Positions 24,761-33,350 are shown, counted from the first letter of the stretch. The stretch is 64,000 nt of DNA from Xenophilus sp003671765 (GCA_051414805.1 CP166702.1:124001-188000); one strand, 5' to 3'. The notes: generated by a model not told the origin, from the letters alone. Numbers and translations are program-made.

Positions 24761-25310
24761 ACGCTGCTTTGCCAACACCTTCGTGCACCGCGTGCTGCAC
24801 AAGACCGGCTTCGCGCTCGCGATGCTCGGCGGCCTGGCCCTCGGCCTGCTGGGCATGGCGCGGTCGACGCCGCCCACCCCGCCCACGGCCAGCGTGCATG
24901 AATGGCCATCCCGGTGGGACGGCGCGCCGCTGCGCCCGCTGGCGCTCAGCGAGGTCGAGCAGCGTTTCGCGTCCCACTTCCCCGGCGCCATCACCCGCCT
25001 GACTGACGGCGAGCGCATGTTCGTGATGCGGCAGGTCGACCGCCCCACGCGCATGCTGCACCCGGCGGCCGACTGCTACCGCGCCCTGGGCTACCGCATC
25101 GTGCAGGCGCGCCTCGAGCAGGATGCCCAGGCGCGGCTGTGGCGCTGTTTCAACGCCGAGCGCGGCGGGCAGGCCAAACTGCGGGTGTGCGAGCGCATCG
25201 TGGACGCCCGGGGCAACGCTTTCACCGACACTTCGGCTTGGTACTGGGCGGGCGCCAGCGGGCGCTCGGCCGGGCCGTGGCAGGCAGTGACGGTGGCCAC
25301 GCCGTTGTGA
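24741..25310 (+). CDS. Exosortase-associated envelope protein
   Basis: The protein has 189 residues. One N-terminal membrane helix (about 21-40) precedes a globular periplasmic part. The motif HPAADCYRALGYRIV and the closing FTDTSAWYWAGASGRSAGPWQAVTVATP resemble EpsI-like proteins that accompany exosortases. The overlap with the exosortase gene (20 bases) implies translational coupling. The role of these partners (complex stability or tail handling) is not established. The call depends on context as much as on the pattern. Confidence 0.72.
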   Translation: MSIRTIERCFANTFVHRVLHKTGFALAMLGGLALGLLGMARSTPPTPPTASVHEWPSRWDGAPLRPLALSEVEQRFASHFPGAITRLTDGERMFVMRQVDRPTRMLHPAADCYRALGYRIVQARLEQDAQARLWRCFNAERGGQAKLRVCERIVDARGNAFTDTSAWYWAGASGRSAGPWQAVTVATPL

Positions 25311-25375
25311 TGCCGGGGCCTGGGCTTCGCCGCCACGGACCGACGGAACATGAGACAGAGCGCAGTGGGAGCCTT

Positions 25376-26647
25376 GTGAAGAAGATCTTGCGAGTGGTGT
25401 TGTACGGGCTGCTGGCCCTGGTGGTGACGGGCGTGGTGGCGCTCGTGCTGATCGCGAAGATCGCGCTGGCGCCCGCCAAGGGCGAGTGGGCGGCCGAACT
25501 GCCGATCGGCCCGCTGAGGCTGGAGGTGGGCGTGCCCACGCTGGTCCGGCTGGCCACCTCGCCGTGGTTCGGGCCCCACCTGGACGGCCGCCGGCTCGAC
25601 ACCCGCTTCGGCCCCGTGCAGCTGGGCTGGAACGAAGCCGGTCACCAGCTCGAGGCCCGCTGTGCCCCCTGCAGCGCCGTGGTGGCCGCGCTGGGCGCCA
25701 AGCCGGTCCGCCTGGACGACCTGCGGGTCACGGTGCGCCGCGACGCCGACCGCCTGGCCGGCGAGCTGTCGGCCACGCCGCCTGCCGCCGCCGGCGCGCC
25801 GGGGCGGCCCCCGGCGCTCACCGGCCGCTGGGACGGCAAGCTCAGCCAGCGCGACCTGCAGGTCAACGTGGACATGGCCGACGCCCCCATCGCGCAGTGG
25901 TACGCCGTGCTGGTGCCCGACATGCCCGAGCTGCAGCGCGCGCAGATCGGCGGCACGCTGGGCCTGCGCGGCCAGTTCACGCAGCCCGGCGGCAGCTTCG
26001 GCCTGCAGCCGCGCGTGGCCCAGTTCACCGTCGCCGGCCTGGGCACCGAATCCATGCTCGGCGCCCGCACCGCCTGCGGGCCGCCCTCGCGCCTGGCGGC
26101 CGACAGCTGGCTGGCCCGCGCCGTCATCGCGGCCGAGGACCAGCGCTTCTTCCAGCATCCCGGCTACGACCTGGTCGAGCTCGGGGCGGCGCTCGACAGC
26201 AACCAGAAGAAGGGCGGCATCGACCGCGGCGGCAGCACCCTCACCCAGCAGCTGGCCAAGATGCTGGTGACCGGCAGCGAGCGCAGCCTGGAGCGCAAGC
26301 TGCGCGAGATGCTGTACGCCGTGGAGATGGAGCAGACGCTGGGCAAGGCCCGCATCCTGCAGCTCTACCTGGACAACGCGCCCTGGGGCAAGGTGTGCGG
26401 CGCCGAGGCGGCCGCCAAGCACTACTTCAAGCGCAGCGCCGCGCGGCTGGAGCCGGCGCAGGCGGTGTGGCTCGCCTCGATGCTGCACGCGCCGGGCCTC
26501 GCGGCCGAACGCTGGGCGCGCGAAGGCAGCCTCGACCCGCAGCGCGTGAAGTGGGTGGCCGAGGGCATCCGCGGCATCTCGCGCGCGCAGCGCGAGGCGC
26601 TGTTGCGCAACGTCGAGAAGGCGCGTTATGCGCCTCCGGCCGACTGA
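25376..26647 (+). CDS. Monofunctional peptidoglycan glycosyltransferase-like protein (GT51)
   Basis: GTG-initiated, 423 residues, with GGGAG before the start. It has an N-terminal helix (about 5-25), an unusual domain of about 200 residues without catalytic motifs, then a GT51 domain: catalytic Glu254 in VIAAEDQRFFQHPGYD, GGSTLTQQLAKML, RKLREMLYAVEMEQTL and LYLDNAPWG. It should polymerise lipid II glycan strands and has no transpeptidase domain. Its start is 65 bases after the exosortase-associated gene on the same strand. The extra N-terminal domain may sense or dock to partners. Function within the exosortase cluster is inference. Confidence 0.85.
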   Translation: MKKILRVVLYGLLALVVTGVVALVLIAKIALAPAKGEWAAELPIGPLRLEVGVPTLVRLATSPWFGPHLDGRRLDTRFGPVQLGWNEAGHQLEARCAPCSAVVAALGAKPVRLDDLRVTVRRDADRLAGELSATPPAAAGAPGRPPALTGRWDGKLSQRDLQVNVDMADAPIAQWYAVLVPDMPELQRAQIGGTLGLRGQFTQPGGSFGLQPRVAQFTVAGLGTESMLGARTACGPPSRLAADSWLARAVIAAEDQRFFQHPGYDLVELGAALDSNQKKGGIDRGGSTLTQQLAKMLVTGSERSLERKLREMLYAVEMEQTLGKARILQLYLDNAPWGKVCGAEAAAKHYFKRSAARLEPAQAVWLASMLHAPGLAAERWAREGSLDPQRVKWVAEGIRGISRAQREALLRNVEKARYAPPAD

Positions 26648-26807
26648 GCTGCGCCTGATTCGGTAGCTGGCCGCGCCGCCGAGGCGTGGACCGGCGGCCG
26701 GTCGAGGGCACGCGGTCCCGCGCGGGCGCGGGCCGCCATCGGCGCCCCACCATGGTGCGCCGGCACCGCGGGCACCCCCGCCCGGGCGCTGGCATCCATC
26801 TTGCGAA

Positions 26808-27935
26808 ATGACCGGCATGGATGCCATCGCCGTGCCCGAGCCCGCCGCCGTCGAGATCGTTGCGCTGACCAAGCGCTATGCGCCCGGCACGCCGGCGGCG
26901 GTGGACGCCATCGACCTGCGCATCGCGGCCGGCAGCTACTGCTGCCTGCTGGGCCCCTCGGGCTGCGGCAAGAGCACCACGCTGCGAATGATCGCGGGGC
27001 ACGAGTCGGTGTCCAGCGGCGACATCCTGCAGGGCAACCGCAACATCACCAACCTGCCTGCGGCCGAGCGCGGCACGGCCATGATGTTCCAGAGCTTCGC
27101 GCTCTTCCCGCACCTCTCGGCGCTCGACAACGTGGCCTTCAGCCTGAAGATGAAGGGCATGGCCAAGGCCGAGCGCCACCGGCGCGCGCAGGACCTGCTC
27201 GACCGCGTGGCGATGGGCCACCTCGCGCAGCGCAAGCCGGGCGAACTCTCCGGCGGCCAGCAGCAGCGGGTGGCGCTGGCGCGGGCCCTGATCACCCAGC
27301 CGCGCGTGCTGCTGCTCGACGAGCCGCTCTCCGCCCTCGACCCCTTCCTGCGCATCCAGATGCGCGCCGAGCTGCGCCGCTGGCAGAAGGAACTGGGGCT
27401 GACCTTCATCCACGTCACGCATTCGCAGGAAGAGGCGATGGCGCTGGCCGACACCATGGTGGTGATGAACCACGGCCTGATCGAGCAGGTCGGCTCGCCG
27501 CACCAGGTCTACAACCACCCGGCCAGCGAATTCGTGGCGCGCTTCATGGGCGGCCACAACGTGCTCTTCACGCCGGCCGGGCCGATCGCGGTGCGCAACG
27601 ACCACATGCAGGTCGCGCCGGCCGAGAGCACGCCGTCAGGCCTGCTCGCCACCGTCACCGACGTCGAGTACCAGGGCACTTACGTGCTGCTGGGCCTGCA
27701 GCTGGCCGAGGCGCCCGCGGGCAAGGCCGGCGTATCGGTGCAACTGGCCGAGGCCGCCTTCGATGCCCAGCCCTATGCCGTCGGCGATGCCGTTCGCCTG
27801 ACCTGGGCCGACGCGCATGCGCGCCCATTGGGCCCCGGCGCCGTGCGGCCGGACGAGCGCCAGAGCGCGCCGCCACCCGCCATCGATCCCGCGACCGCGC
27901 CCGACGCCGCCGCCCTGCCGGCCGTGGCCTTCTGA
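26808..27935 (+). CDS. PotA-like ABC transporter ATP-binding protein
   Basis: The protein has 375 residues. Its nucleotide-binding domain has Walker A GPSGCGKST (about 46-54), Q-loop in MMFQSFALFPH, signature LSGGQQQR, Walker B LLLDEPLSALD and the H-loop in HVTHSQEE. A C-terminal TOBE-like region (about 250-340) and a Pro/Ala-rich tail follow. The domain order is that of polyamine/2-aminoethylphosphonate/iron-type importers. It heads an operon with a binding protein, two permeases and a racemase-like enzyme. An ATG three codons downstream is an alternative start. Confidence 0.92.
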   Translation: MTGMDAIAVPEPAAVEIVALTKRYAPGTPAAVDAIDLRIAAGSYCCLLGPSGCGKSTTLRMIAGHESVSSGDILQGNRNITNLPAAERGTAMMFQSFALFPHLSALDNVAFSLKMKGMAKAERHRRAQDLLDRVAMGHLAQRKPGELSGGQQQRVALARALITQPRVLLLDEPLSALDPFLRIQMRAELRRWQKELGLTFIHVTHSQEEAMALADTMVVMNHGLIEQVGSPHQVYNHPASEFVARFMGGHNVLFTPAGPIAVRNDHMQVAPAESTPSGLLATVTDVEYQGTYVLLGLQLAEAPAGKAGVSVQLAEAAFDAQPYAVGDAVRLTWADAHARPLGPGAVRPDERQSAPPPAIDPATAPDAAALPAVAF

Positions 27936-27991
27936 ACCGTTTCTGTTTTCCCCCCCTTCTTGCAACCGCCATCACCGAAAGAGGCAACACG

Positions 27992-29266
27992 ATGTCCGCA
28001 TCCAACGAAGACAACCGCACTTCCGCCCTCAAGCGCCGTACCCTGCTGCAGGGCACGGCCGGCATCCTGGCCACGGGCATCGCGCCCTTCGTCCATGCGC
28101 AGGAAAAAGTCGTGCTGCGCTACCTGGGCACGGCGGTGAACCAGGACAAGGCGATCGCCGAGAAGTTCAAGGCCGACACCGGCATCGAGATCCAGTACGT
28201 GGCCGTGACCACCGACGACGTGACCAAGCGCGCCGTCACCGCGCCCAACAGCTTCGACCTGATCGACACCGAGTACTTCTCGCTCAAGAAGATCGTGCCC
28301 ACCGGCAACCTGAAGGGCATCGACACGAAGAAGATCAAGAACGCCGACAAGATCACGCCGCTGTTCACCAAGGGCGAAGTCGGCGGCAAGGCGGTGGGCG
28401 ACCAGGGCACGGCGCCCAAGAAGGTCATCTTCCTCGAGGGCGAGAAGAGCAAGGTCTTCGCGAAGTCGCCGACGCAGTTCATGTCGCTGATCCCCACCGT
28501 GTACAACGCCGACACGCTGGGCATCCGCCCCGACCTCATCAAGCGCCCGATCTCCTCGTGGGCCGAGCTGCTCAACCCCGAGTTCAAGGGCAAGGCCGCG
28601 ATCCTGAACATCCCGTCCATCGGCATCATGGACGCGGCGATGGTGGTGGAGGCCAAGGGCCTGCACAAGTACAAGGACAAGGGCAACATGACGAAGGCCG
28701 AGATCGACCTGACGATCAAGACCCTCATCGAGGCCAAGAAGGCCGGCCAGTTCCGCGCGCTGTGGAAGGACTTCAACGAGAGCGTGAACCTCATGGCCTC
28801 GGGCGAAGTCGTGATCCAGTCGATGTGGTCGCCTGCCGTCACGGCCGTGCGCACCAAGGGCATCGACTGCACCTTCCAGCCGCTCAAGGAAGGGTATCGC
28901 GCCTGGGCCGCCGGCTTCGGGTTGCCGGCCACGCTGTCGGGCAAGAAGCTCGACGCCGCCTACGAGTTCATCAACTGGTTCCTCGACGGCTGGGCCGGCG
29001 CGTACCTCAACCGCCAGGGCTACTACAGCGCCGTGCTCGAGACCGCCAAGGCCAAGATGGAGCCCTACGAGTGGGCTTACTGGATGGAAGGCAAGCCCGC
29101 CACGCAGGACATCAAGAGCCCCAACGGCGACCTGCTGGCCAAGGCCGGCGCGGTGCGCGACGGCGGCAGCTACGAGCAGCGCATGGGCGGCATCGCGTGC
29201 TGGAACGCCGTGATGGACGAGAACGAGTACATGGTCCGCAAGTGGAACGAGTTCGTGGCAGCCTGA
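27992..29266 (+). CDS. Periplasmic solute-binding protein of the PotD/spermidine-putrescine type
   Basis: The protein has 424 residues, with GAGGCAACACG before the ATG. The N-terminus TSALKRRTLLQGTAGILATGIAPFVHAQE is a probable twin-arginine signal (KRRTLLQ) cut near residue 36. The mature protein shows VVLRYLGTAVNQDKAIAEKFKADTGIEIQYV and ending WAGAYLNRQGYYSAVLETAKAKM, like PotD-type bacterial extracellular solute-binding proteins. The ligand cannot be read from sequence; polyamine or an organic acid or amide is plausible. It is the second gene in the operon. Confidence 0.88.
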   Translation: MSASNEDNRTSALKRRTLLQGTAGILATGIAPFVHAQEKVVLRYLGTAVNQDKAIAEKFKADTGIEIQYVAVTTDDVTKRAVTAPNSFDLIDTEYFSLKKIVPTGNLKGIDTKKIKNADKITPLFTKGEVGGKAVGDQGTAPKKVIFLEGEKSKVFAKSPTQFMSLIPTVYNADTLGIRPDLIKRPISSWAELLNPEFKGKAAILNIPSIGIMDAAMVVEAKGLHKYKDKGNMTKAEIDLTIKTLIEAKKAGQFRALWKDFNESVNLMASGEVVIQSMWSPAVTAVRTKGIDCTFQPLKEGYRAWAAGFGLPATLSGKKLDAAYEFINWFLDGWAGAYLNRQGYYSAVLETAKAKMEPYEWAYWMEGKPATQDIKSPNGDLLAKAGAVRDGGSYEQRMGGIACWNAVMDENEYMVRKWNEFVAA

Positions 29267-29282
29267 GTACGGGCACGGACAT

Positions 29283-29405
29283 CCATACGCGAAGAGCGCA
29301 AAGGTTTCGCGAAGAACGCGAAAAGAACATCCATTTCCTCGATGTCCCATTCGCGCCCTTCGCGTGATCTTCGCGTCCTTCGCGTACGGCTGCCCGATCC
29401 CGAAT
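29283..29405. repeat. Family B long inverted repeat, copy 2 (binding protein-permease gap)
   Basis: It runs from CATACGCGAAGAGCGCAAAGG to CGTCCTTCGCGTACGGCTGCCCGATCCCGAAT. Its right end is the reverse complement of the left end of copy 1. It fills nearly all the gap between the binding-protein stop and the first permease gene. Confidence 0.8.
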
Positions 29406-29416
29406 CCTGAACTCCC

Positions 29417-30334
29417 ATGAGCGCCCCCGCCGCCGCCACACACGCCGCCACGCGGCCGCTGCACACCATCGCCGCGTGGTGGCAGGCGGCGCCGTTCGGG
29501 TTGGTGTTCCTGCTGTTCTTCATCGTCCCGCTGCTGCTCATCGGCATGGTCAGCCTGTGGGACTTCAACGAGTACGAGCTGATCCCGGCCGTCTCGCTGC
29601 GCAATTACCTCAGCATCTTCGAGGGCTGCTCGCACCTCACCGACAACGGCGACTTCTGCGTCACGCTGTCGACCTACCTGTCCACGCTCAAGTTCTGCTT
29701 CCTGGTCTGGGCCATCACGCTGGTGCTGGGCTTCGCGGTGGCGTACTTCCTGGCGTTCCACGTGCGCTCGTCGGGCATGCAGACGGCGCTCTTCGTGCTG
29801 TGCACCGTGCCCTTCTGGACCTCGAACGTGATCCGCATGATCTCGTGGGTGCCGCTGCTGGGGCGCAACGGACTGGTGAACCAGACGCTCATGGGCATCG
29901 GCCTGGTGAACGAGCCGGTCGAGTGGCTGCTGTTCTCGGATTTCTCGGTGGTGCTGGCCTTCGTTCACCTCTACACGATGTTCATGATCGTGCCGATCTT
30001 CAATTCGATGATGCGCATCGACCGCAGCCTGCTCGAAGCCGCGACCGACGCCGGCGCCACGGGCTGGCAGACGCTGTGGAACGTGATCGTGCCGCTCACC
30101 AAGACCGGCATCATCATCGGCTCGATCTTCGTCATCACCATCGTCATGGGCGACTTCGTCACCATCGGCGTCATGGGCGGCCAGCAGATCGCCTCGGTGG
30201 GCAAGATCATCCAGGTGCAGACCAGCTACCTGCAGTTCCCCCTCGCCGCCGCCAACGCCGTCATCCTGCTGGCGGTCGTGCTCATGATCATCTACGGGCT
30301 CACGCGGCTCGTGGACATCCGCAAGGAGCTGTGA
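29417..30334 (+). CDS. ABC transporter permease (PotB-like)
   Basis: The protein has 305 residues and six predicted membrane helices (for example FGLVFLLFFIVPLLLIGMV at 31-49 and FVVAI-type segments further on). The cytoplasmic EAA loop reads LEAATDAGATGWQTLWNVIVPLTKTGI, as in the PotB/binding-protein-dependent permease family. Two Cys-containing extracytoplasmic segments (GCSHLTDNGDFCVT) resemble other members. It forms the translocation pore with the next permease. A family B repeat lies directly upstream and ends 11 bases before the ATG. Confidence 0.92.
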   Translation: MSAPAAATHAATRPLHTIAAWWQAAPFGLVFLLFFIVPLLLIGMVSLWDFNEYELIPAVSLRNYLSIFEGCSHLTDNGDFCVTLSTYLSTLKFCFLVWAITLVLGFAVAYFLAFHVRSSGMQTALFVLCTVPFWTSNVIRMISWVPLLGRNGLVNQTLMGIGLVNEPVEWLLFSDFSVVLAFVHLYTMFMIVPIFNSMMRIDRSLLEAATDAGATGWQTLWNVIVPLTKTGIIIGSIFVITIVMGDFVTIGVMGGQQIASVGKIIQVQTSYLQFPLAAANAVILLAVVLMIIYGLTRLVDIRKEL

Positions 30335-30348
30335 TGCGAATGCGAATG

Positions 30349-30472
30349 CGGACAGCCGTACGCGAAGGACGCGAAAGTCACGCGAAGGTCGCGAAAGAAG
30401 ACATCAAGAAATTCGGCGGTTCCTTTCGCGTCCTTCGCGAAGCCTTTGCGCCCTTCGCGTACGGGTGTTGGA
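30349..30472. repeat. Family B long inverted repeat, copy 3 (permease-permease gap)
   Basis: It runs from GACAGCCGTACGCGAAGGACGC to CCTTTGCGCCCTTCGCGTACGGGTG, with the same alternating CGCGAAGG/CCTTCGCG arms as the other copies. It fills the space between the two permease genes. The right end reaches the ribosome-binding region of the second permease. Confidence 0.8.
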
Positions 30473-30482
30473 GCCCGAATCC

Positions 30483-31373
30483 ATGACCCCCCTCCTCGCC
30501 GACAAGCGCGCCCCCGGCTTCTGGCCGCTGGCGATCGTGTTCGCGCTGTTCGTGGTGTTCATGTACGGGCCCATGTTCACGATCTTCGTGCTGAGCTTCC
30601 AGGGGCCGGAAGGCGGCCTCACCTTTCCGATGCGCGGCGTGTCGCTGCACTGGTTCTACAAGCTCGCCGAGGGGCTGGGCACGGTGGACATCGGTGCGGC
30701 GTTCCGGCGCTCGCTGATGCTGGGGGCGGTGGTGATGGCCTTCACCGTCGTGCTGTCGGTGCTGGCGGGCCTGGCCTTCCGCAAGCGGCTCAAGGGCGGC
30801 GATGCGCTCTTCTACGTCGCCGTGGCCAGCCTCATCATGCCCTCGATCATCGTGTCGCTGGGCATCGGCCTGCAGTTCCGCCTGCTCGACACCGGCATCA
30901 AGTCGGCCCTCACGGCCCTGGGCGCCGAGGGCACGCAGGAGAACTACGGCACCGCGCTGGGCCTGCTCACCTCGGCGCTGGGCGCGCACCTCACCTGGAC
31001 GCTGCCCTTCGGGCTGCTGATCATGTTCGCGGTGTTCAACCGCTTCAACCCGGCCTACGAGGAAGCCGCGCGCGACCTCGGCGCCACGCCCTGGCAGAGC
31101 TTCCGGCACGTCGTGCTGCCGCTGATCGGGCCGTCGGTGATCGGCATCGGCATGTTCGGCTTCACGCTCAGCTGGGACGAGATCGCGCGCACCTCGCAGG
31201 CCATCGGCGACGTCAACACGCTGCCGCTCGAACTGCAGGGCCTCACGTCGACCGTGACCACGCCCTCGATCTACGCGCTGGGCACGGTCACGACCATCGT
31301 GTCCTTCGCAGTGATGGGTGTGGCGCTGGGCAGCGCGGCGCTGCTGGGGCGCCGGGCGGCGAAGAGGCGCTGA
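30483..31373 (+). CDS. ABC transporter permease (PotC-like)
   Basis: The protein has 296 residues and six membrane helices. The EAA loop is EEAARDLGATPWQSFRHVVLPLIGPSVIG. Start at ATG 30483 with GGAG nine bases before it; a TTG at 30465 would start inside the repeat. It pairs with the PotB-like permease. Its stop is followed one base later by the GTG of the racemase-like gene, so the two are translationally linked. Confidence 0.92.
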   Translation: MTPLLADKRAPGFWPLAIVFALFVVFMYGPMFTIFVLSFQGPEGGLTFPMRGVSLHWFYKLAEGLGTVDIGAAFRRSLMLGAVVMAFTVVLSVLAGLAFRKRLKGGDALFYVAVASLIMPSIIVSLGIGLQFRLLDTGIKSALTALGAEGTQENYGTALGLLTSALGAHLTWTLPFGLLIMFAVFNRFNPAYEEAARDLGATPWQSFRHVVLPLIGPSVIGIGMFGFTLSWDEIARTSQAIGDVNTLPLELQGLTSTVTTPSIYALGTVTTIVSFAVMGVALGSAALLGRRAAKRR

Positions 31374-31374
31374 C

Positions 31375-32106
31375 GTGCCCTCGCTGCTGGTCATCAACCC
31401 CAACACCTCGACCAGCGTCAGTGCGCTGCTGCAGCAGCATGTGAAGGCCGCCGTCGGCGCGGGCATCGACGTGCACACGCTCACCGCGCGCTTCGGTGCG
31501 CCCTACATCTCGTCGGAGGCCAGCTACGCGGTCGCGCAGCACACGGTGCTCGATGCCTGGGCGGTGGCCCGGGCGCAGGGGCTCGCGGCGGATGCCGTGC
31601 TCATCGGCTGCTTCGGCGACCCGGGGCTGTTCGCGCTGCGCGAGGGCGCCGGCGTGCCGGCGAGCGGGCTGGCCGAGGCGTCCTTCCTGGCCGCAGCGCG
31701 CCGCGGGCGCTATGCCGTCGTCACCGGCGGCGAGCGCTGGAAGCCGATGCTCGAGCGGCTGGCGCAGGCGCTGGGCCAGGGCGAGGCGCTGGCGGGCGTG
31801 CACACCGTCGCCCCCTCGGGGGCGCAACTGGCGGCCGACCCGGCCGGCGCGCGGGTGCTGCTGGCGCAGGCCTGCCGCGAGGCCGTCGACCGTTTCGGTG
31901 CCGAGGCCGTGATCCTCGGCGGCGCGGGCCTGGCGGGCATGGGCGCCGACATCGCGCCGCAGGTGCCGGTGCCGCTGATCGACAGCGTGCAGGCCGGCGC
32001 TAACTGGGCGGTGCAGGCGCTGGCAGCCGGCGCGCCGGCCACCGCGGCGGCGTGCTTCGGCGTGCCCTGGCAGAACGTTTCGTGGGAGCTCGAGGCGCTG
32101 CCCTGA
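31375..32106 (+). CDS. Asp/Glu racemase-superfamily enzyme with only one catalytic cysteine
   Basis: GTG-initiated, 243 residues. LLVINPNTSTSVSALL at the start and LIGCFGDPGLFALRE (Cys79) fit the hydantoin/Asp-Glu racemase superfamily (PF01177). The second active-site Cys, normally in LGCAGM, is replaced by Gly183 (LGGAGLAGMG). Two-base racemases need both Cys residues. Arylmalonate decarboxylase in the same superfamily works with a single Cys. So the enzyme may not be a racemase. It is the last gene of the ABC operon, so it probably acts on the imported compound in the cytoplasm. Confidence 0.82.
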   Translation: MPSLLVINPNTSTSVSALLQQHVKAAVGAGIDVHTLTARFGAPYISSEASYAVAQHTVLDAWAVARAQGLAADAVLIGCFGDPGLFALREGAGVPASGLAEASFLAAARRGRYAVVTGGERWKPMLERLAQALGQGEALAGVHTVAPSGAQLAADPAGARVLLAQACREAVDRFGAEAVILGGAGLAGMGADIAPQVPVPLIDSVQAGANWAVQALAAGAPATAAACFGVPWQNVSWELEALP

Positions 32107-32162
32107 TGCTATTGAACTCATAGCTGTTCGCGTAGACGGGGCGCGCGCCACGGCCCGATTTG
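32106..32162. repeat. Family A intergenic repeat, copy 6 (reverse orientation)
   Basis: The core GCTATTGAACTCATAGC (32108-32124) comes first, followed by GCGTAGACGGGGCGCGCGCC and GGCCCGATT, the reverse of the usual order. It lies just after the racemase-like stop codon. Confidence 0.75.
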
Positions 32163-32273
32163 CCTTGAGAAGACCAGGGCACGCAGACCATGAGACCTGT
32201 CGGTGCGCAGGAGGCCGCGCGCGGCACCCGCGCTGGCACCGGCGCGCGCCCGGCGCACCCAGACTGCGCGGCC

Positions 32274-33350
32274 ATGACCTCCCCCACCATCCGCAAGGGC
32301 CAGGCGCCCGGCCACCTCGACCGCAGCGAGTTCCACCTGCGCTTCATGCAGCCCTTCCAGGACCCGGCCTTCGGTGCCGAGGCCGACGCCCTCGCGCGCC
32401 TCGAGTCCATCGCCTGGGACGCCTACGACGAGGGCCGCAAGTCGCCCGTCACGCGCAAGGCCGGGCCGGGCTACGCCGACCCCGACTACGAGCTCTCCGT
32501 CGACTGGCTGGAGGCCAAGGCCCGCCTCGACGCCGCGCAGGCCGCCTGGGCGCGGCCCGAGACGCGCTCGCGCGTGCTGCTGGTCAACGGCTCGCCACGC
32601 AACGACGGCACCTGCCCGGGCGAGGTGTCGAAGACCTGGCGCATGGCGCAGATGGCGCAGCAGACGCTGGAGGCGGCCGGCATCGAGGTCGACCTGCTCG
32701 ACCTCAGCCGGGTGACCTCCGAGTACGGGCGGCAGATCCACCCCTGCAAGGGCTGCGTCTCCACCGCCATGCCGCTGTGCCACTGGCCCTGCAGCTGCTA
32801 TCCCAACCATTCGCTGCGTCAGACCGGCGACTGGATGAACGAGATCTACGAACGCTGGGTCGCGGCCCACGGCGTGATCGTGCTCACGCCCACGCACTGG
32901 TACCAGGCCACCAGTCCGCTCAAGCTGATGATCGACCGGCTGGTGTGCGCCGACGGCGGCAACCCCGACCCGACCACCACGCACGGCAAGAAGCCCGAGG
33001 AGGCCAAGGCGCTGGAGCTGCAGGGCTGGGACTTTCCCAAGCACCTCGACGGTCGCGTGTATGGCGTCGTCGTGCACGGCGACGTGGCCGGCATCGAGAG
33101 CCTGCGCCGCAACCTCAGCGACTGGCTCGACTGGATGGGGCTGGTCGATGCCGGCCAGCAGGCGCGGCTGGACCGCTACCTGGGTTATTACGAGCCCTAT
33201 GCCACCAGCCACGACACGCTCGATGCCGACGAGGACCTGCAGCAGGAGGTGCGCAACGTCGCGCAGGCCGTGGCCCACGCGGTCGGCGAGCTGCGCGCCG
33301 GCCGCCTGAGCGTGCCCGACCGCGGCCTGAAGCGTCCGCGGCCCAAGTGA
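32274..33350 (+). CDS. NAD(P)H-dependent FMN reductase/flavodoxin-fold protein
   Basis: The protein has 358 residues. An N-terminal extension of about 95 residues (HLDRSEFHLRFMQPFQDPAF ...) precedes a flavodoxin-like domain starting at RVLLVNGSPRNDGTCPGEVSKTWRM, the FMN-phosphate loop. A Cys-rich segment HPCKGCVSTAMPLCHWPCSCYPN (about 155-180) and THWYQATSPLKLMIDRLVC follow, as in iron-sulfur flavoprotein-like or NADPH-dependent FMN reductase proteins. The Cys cluster could bind a metal or cluster. Substrate and partner are unknown. I start at ATG 32274; the upstream in-frame extension has no family-like sequence. Confidence 0.8.
   Translation: MTSPTIRKGQAPGHLDRSEFHLRFMQPFQDPAFGAEADALARLESIAWDAYDEGRKSPVTRKAGPGYADPDYELSVDWLEAKARLDAAQAAWARPETRSRVLLVNGSPRNDGTCPGEVSKTWRMAQMAQQTLEAAGIEVDLLDLSRVTSEYGRQIHPCKGCVSTAMPLCHWPCSCYPNHSLRQTGDWMNEIYERWVAAHGVIVLTPTHWYQATSPLKLMIDRLVCADGGNPDPTTTHGKKPEEAKALELQGWDFPKHLDGRVYGVVVHGDVAGIESLRRNLSDWLDWMGLVDAGQQARLDRYLGYYEPYATSHDTLDADEDLQQEVRNVAQAVAHAVGELRAGRLSVPDRGLKRPRPK

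Noticed and set aside
26650..26680. A possible twelfth family A core (GATTCGGTAGCTGG)
   Set aside because: Only one arm matches and no CAGCGCCCGTCC block is near.
30465..30482. TTG start for the second permease inside family B copy 3
   Set aside because: The ATG at 30483 has GGAG nine bases upstream and gives the expected N-terminus; the TTG would start within the repeat.
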